64,000 bases of DNA from an uncultured Parabacteroides sp. (GTDB lineage Bacteria > Bacteroidota > Bacteroidia > Bacteroidales > Tannerellaceae). The notes beneath the pieces were generated by a model. It searched no databases. It was not told the origin of the DNA and was given only the letters and a program-made list of their open reading frames with translations. Within the stretch, counting starts at the first letter, position 1. Each line of letters opens with the position of its first letter. Below, in pieces: positions 34,697-40,841 of this stretch. The DNA lies in the NCBI RefSeq assembly GCF_905196875.1, contig NZ_CAJJWO010000016.1:20532-84531 (forward strand), read 5' to 3'. Made by a program: the position numbers and the translations under genes.

Positions 34697-36445
34697 TTAT
34701 TGATGGGATAAATAGAATGTACTTCCGATCTTATTAATCTGATTTCGTTTTTCAAAGCTGAATAAAGATATTTCCCAGTTATTTTCTTTATTATTACCTT
34801 CATACTCCTGCAATACTACGAACGTGCGTTCCGGCATGTTGGGCGCCCATTTCTTATCGATCCATGTGCCTGAATTCACGTATACACTATTACCAATATT
34901 CGTAATTGTTGCTTCATGAGTATGTCCAAACACAACAATCCGTTTAGGATTGGTCGTTTCTTCGATATATTGACTTTTGGCCAGGTTTTCAAAAGTGTTA
35001 TTCATTATACCTGCGACTAAGCCTGTTTCAAATGGTACCTTTTCAGTATTCAACACCCCATTTGCTTTTAATCGTTTGTTCCATTCCTCCGCTTCAAATG
35101 ATGTCCGGTATAAAAGTGGTTTTCGACATTTGTCCGGATCAGTCGTTACATACCAATCACTCACATCTTTAAGTGTATAATCCCGAGTGAGACCATCAAT
35201 ATTAGTCTTAATATATTTGCCTGAAATTTCTTCACTGACCGGCTTTGTCGAAAGGATGAGAGGCCAAGCAAGGGCCAATTCAAACCAGTTTTTTTTATCT
35301 TCGGTGTAACTGTTCGCGAAGTTAGGTAGTATGGCTTTGCTTCGTTTAAAGCTTGCTGCTTCCAAATCAGAAGAAGAAGCTATTTTTGAAACAAAAAATC
35401 CGGGAGGAAGAATGCTGTTATCGTTTACTTGATCGATCCCTTTATTAGAAAGGGGATCTGGGGCATTAAAATAGTCATAGCGATGTCCATGTTCAATTAC
35501 AATATACTCTCTAGGCTCATAACGGCCTAGTCCTTGCATATCGCGTGATTGGGTTATAACGTCTTTCCCAAAATAAAAATCGAAATCCTCGGCTGTTACT
35601 AGCATATCATGGTTTCCCGGCAGATATACAATTTCGACTTCGTGCTGATGCAGTTCTTTTAGTTTATTGACTATCTCTTGATTGGCTACGATTATTTTCC
35701 CGACAAATTCATGTTGACTAATCTGGTTTCCATACTCATCAGCAAAAGTTTCTGTATTCATGGGGGCTACCCATTCATCCATAAAGTCTCCCGCAATGAC
35801 CAGTTTATCTAATAAGTGAGAGTTTACAATTAGATAGTCAATAAACTCGGAGAAAAGTTGTTTGTTATCTTTGAACCAGCAATATCCTCTGTCTTGACTT
35901 CTTTGATCGCCCATGTGAATATCACTTACAATCACTATTGCTTTCTTGTTTTGTGTGGATTCTGGCAGATCAGAGTCTAAGCAATCTTTCCCACCTACGT
36001 AAAACATTCCGTCAACCTCTTTTTCCAAGATAGAACCACTCGTTGAAATGAGCTCAGTTGTAATATTCAACTGAAATAGTGCATGTGAATCGAATTTATT
36101 TTTTTTGGGCAACTTCAAATAGAGAATGTTTTTCTTATCATTGGCCGAAGTGATTTCTGGAGAAAGTATCTGGGCTTCCGTCGATCCTCTATAAAATGCT
36201 TTCATATGAATTCCATTTGATATAGAATTTTCATAAATAGGTTCACTAAAAGTAAGTATAATCTCCTGGACACTATCTTCTGCTAAAAAAAGAATGTTTT
36301 TACTTTCCAATAAATTGACATTAATACTCACAGTCATAAATTCGCCACTTCTCACAGGTTCATTCTCTTCTTCTTTTTCACAACTAATGAGGATAAGAAG
36401 AGATACAATAGATAACAAAACTTGTTTATTTAGGTATTTTTTCAT
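34697..36445 (-). CDS. Lipoprotein metallophosphoesterase with N-terminal Ig-like domain
   Basis: A 582-aa exported protein. The signal MKKYLNKQVLLSIVSLLILISC ends in a lipobox (quoted in part by position 1-22). Residues about 35-150 look like a bacterial Ig-like domain (QEIILTFSEPIYENSISNGI). The calcineurin-like domain follows, with all metal motifs: VSDIHMGD, IAGDFMDEW, LPGNHDML, IEHGHRYD and VFGHTHEA. It is larger than usual because of a long insertion between GHRYD and GHTHE (about 330-500). The substrate is unknown; the position is at the cell surface or periplasm. Confidence 0.82.
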   Translation of the reverse strand: MKKYLNKQVLLSIVSLLILISCEKEEENEPVRSGEFMTVSINVNLLESKNILFLAEDSVQEIILTFSEPIYENSISNGIHMKAFYRGSTEAQILSPEITSANDKKNILYLKLPKKNKFDSHALFQLNITTELISTSGSILEKEVDGMFYVGGKDCLDSDLPESTQNKKAIVIVSDIHMGDQRSQDRGYCWFKDNKQLFSEFIDYLIVNSHLLDKLVIAGDFMDEWVAPMNTETFADEYGNQISQHEFVGKIIVANQEIVNKLKELHQHEVEIVYLPGNHDMLVTAEDFDFYFGKDVITQSRDMQGLGRYEPREYIVIEHGHRYDYFNAPDPLSNKGIDQVNDNSILPPGFFVSKIASSSDLEAASFKRSKAILPNFANSYTEDKKNWFELALAWPLILSTKPVSEEISGKYIKTNIDGLTRDYTLKDVSDWYVTTDPDKCRKPLLYRTSFEAEEWNKRLKANGVLNTEKVPFETGLVAGIMNNTFENLAKSQYIEETTNPKRIVVFGHTHEATITNIGNSVYVNSGTWIDKKWAPNMPERTFVVLQEYEGNNKENNWEISLFSFEKRNQINKIGSTFYLSHQ

Positions 36446-36657
36446 TTTGTTGCGTAATTAGATTTCATTTTATATGAGTGCTCAAATATATAACTTCCTG
36501 CTATATTCTTTCGTAAATTTAATGCAATAAAAATTGTGTTGTATAGCATACGTGAGTGATTCTATACCATCTTATCCAGATTTGTGTATATGAAATATAT
36601 GACATATGACAATGTATTAAGGGATATGTGTAATTTTTCATTAGATAGTCTTGTGCA

Positions 36658-36680
36658 ATACAATATATATTGTATATTTG
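36658..36680 (+). promoter_or_regulatory. Palindromic operator overlapping a -7 box
   Basis: ATACAATATATATTGTAT (36658-36675) is a perfect 18-bp palindrome. It overlaps the -7 box TATATTTG (36673-36680) of the small exported protein gene. This is a classical position for repression. The rest of the 347-base gap 36446-36792 is AT-rich with no other gene seen. Confidence 0.55.
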
Positions 36681-36792
36681 TCGAATAAATAATAAATTGT
36701 AATGTTTGCTTTATATATGATACTAGTATCTGTTATCGCAAAAATATATTCTATATGTCACACTATGTATTATTAACCTAAATATTATTATC

Positions 36793-36984
36793 ATGAAAGT
36801 GAAGATTTTTATTACGATTTTAGGTGTAGTAGCCACCTCTATGGCGTTTGCACAAAGTTTGCAGAAGCAGTATTATGATAATACTTTCAACCTCGGTGGT
36901 GATGTTATAATTAAATCGTCAGAAATTGCACGAAGCAACAAAGATGAAATTAGTAAAACATTTTCACAAAAAATTTATATATAA
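36793..36984 (+). CDS. Small exported protein, 63 aa
   Basis: The signal peptide MKVKIFITILGVVATSMAFA ends with AFA-Q, leaving a mature peptide of about 43 residues (starting QSLQKQYYDNTFNLGG), polar, without cysteines. No family recognised. It has its own promoter with an overlapping palindrome, and is followed by a short hairpin and a lipoprotein gene 51 bases on. It could be a secreted peptide, or the truncated remnant of a longer protein. Its AT-rich codon use matches the accessory block. Confidence 0.6.
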   Translation: MKVKIFITILGVVATSMAFAQSLQKQYYDNTFNLGGDVIIKSSEIARSNKDEISKTFSQKIYI

Positions 36985-36989
36985 ATAGG

Positions 36990-37007
36990 GAGGCGATTCA
37001 TCGCCTC
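36990..37007. promoter_or_regulatory. Hairpin between two small exported-protein genes
   Basis: GAGGCGA (36990-36996) pairs with TCGCCTC (37001-37007) around TTCA. It is GC-rich in very AT-rich surroundings. The following bases are TATATATC-like rather than a T-run, so it may be a weak terminator or an mRNA-stabilising end. Confidence 0.5.
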
Positions 37008-37035
37008 TCATATATCTAACATAAAATTAGTTTAT

Positions 37036-37560
37036 ATGAGAAATAGAATTTATATTTTAGCAGCTTGTTTTATATCTTTTATCTTCACTGCTTGTCAAAA
37101 TGAAGACAATGATATAAAATTACCGACAGGAGAACTGTTTGTTGTAAAAACAACTGATATCAGCAAAGCTCCTGTGGATAAAATAGATATGATATTTTCG
37201 GTTGAAGACATTAAATCATTCAATACAAGTACGGGAGAAATAATTTTCAAGAATTTAACTGCAAAAGAAATAGAAAAACGTATAAACGGCTATGATTCAT
37301 CACTGACATATTTCATAGGAGATATGAAGTTGTTTAATTCCGTATTTATTGTGCCTGAATGGTCTAGTGCTGTATATAATGACTTATCACTTGTTATTGT
37401 TGATTCCAAATGTTATATATTCAACGGATATCCGTCTCTTGATATCATCGAATATAAAAAAGAAGAGTATAGACAGCTACGTGAAGAAAATATTCAGAAA
37501 AACAAAAAATCTTGGGATATTTTTATTAAATATCTTGGAAATAAAGGAATAGCTAATTAA
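37036..37560 (+). CDS. Hypothetical lipoprotein, 174 aa
   Basis: The signal MRNRIYILAACFISFIFTAC has a lipobox FTAC. The mature part (about 155 aa) is acidic then basic, with the stretches FVVKTTDISKAPVDKIDMIF and IIFKNLTAKEIEKRINGYDS. No family recognised. The pattern of a short lipoprotein after a small exported peptide suggests they act together at the envelope; this is an inference. A bidirectional terminator follows. Confidence 0.7.
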   Translation: MRNRIYILAACFISFIFTACQNEDNDIKLPTGELFVVKTTDISKAPVDKIDMIFSVEDIKSFNTSTGEIIFKNLTAKEIEKRINGYDSSLTYFIGDMKLFNSVFIVPEWSSAVYNDLSLVIVDSKCYIFNGYPSLDIIEYKKEEYRQLREENIQKNKKSWDIFIKYLGNKGIAN

Positions 37561-37627
37561 TATCTTTACGAAAGCCAGGTGGTATGTATTCTGATTTTTG
37601 TAATGAGAAGCAATGATGGTAAGTAAA

Positions 37628-37668
37628 TAAAGTCTGTTATCCCCTCCGTATCAAAGAAGATAACAGAC
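37628..37668. terminator. Bidirectional terminator
   Basis: AAGTCTGTTATC (37628-37639) pairs with GATAACAGACTT (37657-37668), followed by TTT. It separates the lipoprotein gene (plus) from the minus-strand arm of the HU/glucosaminidase module. Confidence 0.8.
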
Positions 37669-37677
37669 TTTTAGCGA

Positions 37678-37950
37678 TTAAATATTCATCCCTGTATCTC
37701 CCCATCCCTCTTCCGGGAAATACTCGTCGACGATAACGAAGAACAGGTGGTATTTACATAAGATATGGCGGATCCAGCGTTCGCTGACCAGGAGTTTCTG
37801 GCTGATCAGGGAGATGTCGCGGGCGGTGATACCGGAAGTGTCCATACTGTCGAAATGTTTCCGGTAAACTTTCAATAAGCAGTCATAGATGGCATATCCG
37901 GCCGCTTTGTTGCGGAGGATCATGCTGTGGTAGTTTTCTTTGTTGCTCAT
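37678..37950 (-). CDS. Hypothetical 90-aa protein
   Basis: A small soluble protein, SNKENYHSMILRNKAAGYAI then SLISQKLLVSERWIRHILCK. The segment SGITARDISLISQKLLVSERWI could be a helix-turn-helix with recognition helix SERWIRHI, but this is weak. No family recognised. Its ATG overlaps the stop of the 104-aa gene by 4 bases (ATGA), so it is translationally coupled to the HU-glucosaminidase arm as its last gene. Confidence 0.65.
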   Translation of the reverse strand: MSNKENYHSMILRNKAAGYAIYDCLLKVYRKHFDSMDTSGITARDISLISQKLLVSERWIRHILCKYHLFFVIVDEYFPEEGWGDTGMNI

Positions 37951-38261
37951 GCGGTAAATAATTTGTACAGACCGCCGATCAGTCCCGCAGCCATCAGGCT
38001 GTAACCGGCTAGGTCTATGGGTTCGACTTGTTGTTTTGTTCCCCAGTCGCCCTGCCGGAGAGCGAGAGTATCGCTCCGATCGCTGTCAGGGTCACTTCCG
38101 TCTGCTCCATCAGGAGAGACAGCAGGGTGATCGCCATCAGGAAGAGGACGAGGGTAGGGATGGGGACAGGGGCAACCATCGGCTGCCGGTCTTTGCTTGC
38201 GGGGAAAAATGATCCGGGCAAGGCCGGTGAGAAAGCTGAGAATTGTTTCAAGGATTTTCAT
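37947..38261 (-). CDS. Small protein with hydrophobic ends (104 aa), possible frame-shifted gene
   Basis: Residues 1-20 (MKILETILSFLTGLARIIFP) form a hydrophobic amphipathic helix, and the end DLAGYSLMAAGLIGGLYKLF is a membrane helix. The centre is rich in Pro, Asp and Gly and looks unlike a normal fold. Its stop is coupled to the next gene by ATGA and its start lies 13 bases after the glucosaminidase stop, which supports this frame at both ends. An overlapping +1 frame encodes a better-looking membrane segment in the middle. The C-rich run near 38155-38178 is a possible slip site. Holin-like roles are conceivable next to a wall hydrolase. Confidence 0.5.
   Translation of the reverse strand: MKILETILSFLTGLARIIFPRKQRPAADGCPCPHPYPRPLPDGDHPAVSPDGADGSDPDSDRSDTLALRQGDWGTKQQVEPIDLAGYSLMAAGLIGGLYKLFTA
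38015..38179 (-). CDS. Overlapping 54-aa membrane ORF in the +1 frame
   Basis: Starts at ATG 38179 inside the 104-aa frame. It encodes a hydrophobic stretch (PTLVLFLMAITLLSLLMEQT) followed by TAIGAILSLSGRATG. The codons in this part (CTG, ATC, ACC, GCG) look like those of ordinary genes here. Either it is an embedded gene, or it is the true middle of a single gene entered by a +1 shift. I cannot decide from one sequence. Confidence 0.35.
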   Translation of the reverse strand: MVAPVPIPTLVLFLMAITLLSLLMEQTEVTLTAIGAILSLSGRATGEQNNKSNP

Positions 38262-38274
38262 GATTGATTAAAAA

Positions 38275-38754
38275 TTAATGATTGAATAATGATTGTGATA
38301 AAAGGAGCTTTTCAACAAACCCACTGATCGACACCAACATCCTTCTGTAGGCGGCACGGTTGTCGCCGTTTACTTCGCTGATGTATTTGCTGTAAGCGAT
38401 CTCTTTGGCGAAGGCCGAAGGAGAGTGGCTGACAGAGGCGGCTACCGGGTAAGCGGTATGGATCAGACGGGCATAGTCCATGAAGCTGTCTTCCGGGGTT
38501 TCGTATTTGCGGAACCAGAGGGAAGGGATACCACCGTTCTCGGAAAGGTCGGTCTTCGGGCCTTTCCAGAAAGCGTTGGGACGGCCGAAAGCTGTGATAC
38601 CGAAAAAGTTGTTATGCTCCTTCGCCAGTGTACTTTCGCCCCAGCCGGTTTCGATGGCCGACTGTGCCAGGATAACGACGGGATTGATCCCGAAACATTC
38701 TCCCGCCTTCCGGGCGGGAGAATGATACTGTTTGATGAATTCTTCTTTTTGCAT
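38275..38754 (-). CDS. Glucosaminidase-type peptidoglycan hydrolase (GH73-like)
   Basis: A 159-aa single-domain hydrolase without signal peptide. GH73/LYZ2 features are INPVVILAQSAIETGWGEST with the catalytic Glu in ETGWG, then NNFFGITAFGR, WFRKYETPEDSFMDYARLI and the Tyr of EIAYSKYISEVNGDNRAAYR (shortened). It would cleave the N-acetylglucosaminyl linkage of peptidoglycan. The lack of a signal peptide means export depends on another path, such as a holin, as in phage lysins. It lies six bases after the HU-like gene. Confidence 0.88.
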   Translation of the reverse strand: MQKEEFIKQYHSPARKAGECFGINPVVILAQSAIETGWGESTLAKEHNNFFGITAFGRPNAFWKGPKTDLSENGGIPSLWFRKYETPEDSFMDYARLIHTAYPVAASVSHSPSAFAKEIAYSKYISEVNGDNRAAYRRMLVSISGFVEKLLLSQSLFNH

Positions 38755-38760
38755 AATTTA

Positions 38761-39219
38761 CTATTCTATTACCGGACGATCGTCTTCACTGCCACTGCCG
38801 CCTCCCGGGGTGTTGCTGTCGCTGCCGGGAACGACATATTTCTCAAAACTGGCATTACGGATGGTGTCTGTCAGCATCGTGCCGGGATAGAAAACGATAT
38901 GGGCACGGTTGAACATAGAGGTATTGAAATCCTTTTCCGTAGAGGCTCCCTTGCTACCGGCAACCATACGGAAACTACCGAAATCACCCAGATGGATCGA
39001 TTCGCCGTCGGCCAGCGATTCATTCATGACGGACAACAGGCCGTCGAGTACCAGCAGAACGTCGCCACGGCTGGCGGTACTATATTTGCTGATACGGTTG
39101 CAAATGCGGTTCAAATCCACTTTCTTTGTGATGCTGGTTTGTGCATAGTAAAGTTCGGCGCCTTCGGCCGCATCTTTGCTCATGTCTTTTCTTTTGATTA
39201 GTCGGAACTTTAATGGCAT
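38761..39219 (-). CDS. HU-like DNA-binding protein
   Basis: A 152-aa protein of the Bacteroidetes HU-related group. It keeps the IHF/HU helix-helix-strand part (DLNRICNRISKYSTASRGDV then LLVLDGLLSVMNESLADGES) and IHLGDFGSFRM, and has an extended C-terminus with a Gly/Ser-rich tail (GGGSGSEDDRP). The usual Pro-tipped DNA-binding arm is not obvious. Proteins of this group often sit beside peptidoglycan hydrolase genes in Bacteroides. It is the first gene of the minus arm; its start faces the 22-bp-period repeat and the divergent plus arm. Confidence 0.8.
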   Translation of the reverse strand: MPLKFRLIKRKDMSKDAAEGAELYYAQTSITKKVDLNRICNRISKYSTASRGDVLLVLDGLLSVMNESLADGESIHLGDFGSFRMVAGSKGASTEKDFNTSMFNRAHIVFYPGTMLTDTIRNASFEKYVVPGSDSNTPGGGSGSEDDRPVIE

Positions 39220-39396
39220 AATCTGGAAATTAATAATGAATAATTGTTGGCTATCGATAACATTACAAAGGTAAGTCAGGCTGAAAACGACCTGCCGGTT
39301 AGAAGCAGATAGTGACAGGTAGAAGAGGATAAAGACAGTTGTTTTTGGAGAAAAAAGAGATAAATATAAAGGGTAAAACAGGCGTGTTTAACAAGA

Positions 39397-39434
39397 GAAA
39401 CATATATGTTTTGCAAACGAAATATATATGTTTC
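39397..39434. repeat. Two palindromic units at 22-bp period
   Basis: Unit 1 starts at 39397 with GAAACATATATGTTTT; unit 2 starts at 39419 with GAAATATATATGTTTC. Both are imperfect palindromes around ATATAT, exactly 22 bp apart, the spacing of the array at 16141. They lie in the divergent gap (39220-39500) between the HU-like gene and the plus arm, so an operator for both arms is possible. Nothing else was seen in that gap. Confidence 0.75.
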
Positions 39435-39500
39435 GAAGAAAGAGGATATAGGGTATTTCACAACTTAATTGCCGGATTTGCAATGTAAAATATCGGTAAA

Positions 39501-39617
39501 ATGAATAATTTAATTAGTGATTTAAATATAGCAAAGATGATTCGTCTTTTAAAAAAAGATCAGGGCAATAGCAGGGGCACATTTGTTGCTCAAACCTTTG
39601 ATGGAGTGGCTGGATAA
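39501..39617 (+). CDS. 38-aa ORF, possible N-terminal part of the next gene
   Basis: ATG 39501 opens a short frame, MNNLISDLNIAKMIRLLKKD and onward, ending at TAA 39617. At 39551-39557 there is a run of seven A. Removing one A, or a +1 slip there, joins residues 1-18 to the frame of the 140-aa protein (through KIRAIAGAHLLLKPLMEWLD). This suggests a split gene, homopolymer length variation, or a small independent peptide. Confidence 0.35.
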   Translation: MNNLISDLNIAKMIRLLKKDQGNSRGTFVAQTFDGVAG

Positions 39618-40023
39618 ACAGCCGGATAAGGAGCGTGATATAATGTTGATGACCTGGTTTCTGGGAGAACCGGAGATCAGAGAGTTGAAAACATGGAATC
39701 ATCTGGGAACAATTTTCCGGAATGAGAATCGTGCAGTGATCCTGAAATATTGTGGTTTCGATACCGGACGCTGGCCGGTCGAACGTATCCGGGTGGAGGA
39801 TCCGGAACTGTTTATCGCTTATATGTCGGCCATGTCGCGTAGCAAGATTCTGGGGGATTGTACTTATGAGGAGCTGGCCGATTATATCGACCTGGTGTTT
39901 GTCACCGGTTACGAGGTTAGTACGATCAGTAACAAGCTGAAGGTGGCAGACGATGTTTTTTATGACCTTTGCGGAGCCGTCAAGAAGACAAAAAAGGACA
40001 TTGAGAATAAGAGAAACGCATAA
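39601..40023 (+). CDS. Hypothetical 140-aa protein of the helicase-primase module
   Basis: A soluble protein starting MEWLDKQPDKERDIMLMTWF. The middle has CGFDTGRWPVERIRVEDPEL and the end is KKTKKDIENKRNA, basic. The segment EELADYIDLVFVTGYEVSTI SNKL may be a small helical DNA-binding region, but I cannot name a family. The in-frame TTG at 39583 is rejected in favour of ATG 39601. An upstream ORF may be its true N-terminus across an A7 run. It lies 311 bases before the winged-helix gene. Confidence 0.6.
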   Translation: MEWLDKQPDKERDIMLMTWFLGEPEIRELKTWNHLGTIFRNENRAVILKYCGFDTGRWPVERIRVEDPELFIAYMSAMSRSKILGDCTYEELADYIDLVFVTGYEVSTISNKLKVADDVFYDLCGAVKKTKKDIENKRNA

Positions 40024-40177
40024 ATAATTAATAATAATCAGTAAATCAGGTGGTTGAGTTGTGAAAATGCCTTTGATTCAGTTTTTTTATTTAGAAAAGT
40101 AAATGATAATTTTGCTCTTGACGTCAGGGAGTGGGTTTCGTTTACAAAAAAAGCGGAAAATGGCCTGTTATAAATTC

Positions 40178-40272
40178 TATATAAGAAGATACCTTCTAAC
40201 TATATTATAAGAGAGGCTGTCCGGTTTGTATAAAGTCTGTTTAGAAGTGGCTTGTAGATGTTGATATACAAA
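40178..40272. promoter_or_regulatory. Inverted repeats upstream of the helicase-primase operon
   Basis: Two inverted repeats lie in the 311-base gap 40024-40334. TATATAAGAAG and CTTCTAACTATA form an imperfect hairpin at about 40178-40206. TTTGTATA (about 40226) and TATACAAA (about 40263) are exact inverted copies about 30 bases apart. They may be operators or origin-like sites for the winged-helix protein encoded next. No gene was seen in this gap. Confidence 0.4.
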
Positions 40273-40334
40273 GTTAGCCGTAAATAAAACCCGTTCAACG
40301 GAGCGTATAATTATTTACTTAATAAAAACGCCTT

Positions 40335-40841
40335 ATGGATGAAAGGGTAGAATGCAAATTGGAGAACCTCGGAAAATCATTTGTTAAGATGCCTCGAAAG
40401 CTACTTTCCCTCGCTTTCGGAAGCGAAAAGAAATCCCGTCTCTTCGGGAGAGTGTACATCGCATTGGTTTCCTTGTGTTATTTTAAGGATGGGACGGTGA
40501 AGCTGGGTAAGAACTATTACACCTGCCACCGGGGGGAATATCTGGGTACTTACAGAGAGTTGGCCGATCGTGCCGACATTAGTTTAGGATCGGTGGGGTA
40601 TTACCTGAAAGAATTGTCGCAAGCCGGACTGATCGAGTATGGACCGATAGCCGGAGGAACGCGGGTCAAGATCTGCAATTACGATTATTTCTCGGGATTC
40701 TTTGTGAAAGAAGAGAGTGCAACGGATGAAGCTCAGGTTGCCGCACGAGCTATGGCTGCGGCCGAAAAAGCAATGGGGGGACGAAGCATGCAGAATCCTT
40801 CGGCCGAAGGAAAGGAGGATGCGTATGGAAACGGATGTTGA
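40335..40841 (+). CDS. Winged-helix replication-type protein
   Basis: A 168-aa protein. Residues about 28-115 form a winged helix: LFGRVYIALVSLCYFKDGTV, then TYRELADRADISLGSVGYYL with recognition helix, and KELSQAGLIEYGPIAGGTRV as the wing. The fold resembles the N-terminal domain of DnaD or plasmid/phage replication proteins. The C-terminal ~45 residues are Ala-rich and probably disordered. Its 3' end overlaps the helicase start by 17 bases, so they form one operon. A role in helicase loading or autoregulation is inferred. Confidence 0.7.
   Translation: MDERVECKLENLGKSFVKMPRKLLSLAFGSEKKSRLFGRVYIALVSLCYFKDGTVKLGKNYYTCHRGEYLGTYRELADRADISLGSVGYYLKELSQAGLIEYGPIAGGTRVKICNYDYFSGFFVKEESATDEAQVAARAMAAAEKAMGGRSMQNPSAEGKEDAYGNGC

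Noticed and set aside
40717..40824. Longer N-terminus of the helicase from 40717
   Set aside because: The extra residues overlap the winged-helix gene and read as out-of-frame sequence (MQRMKLRLPHELW); the Shine-Dalgarno at 40811 fits ATG 40825.
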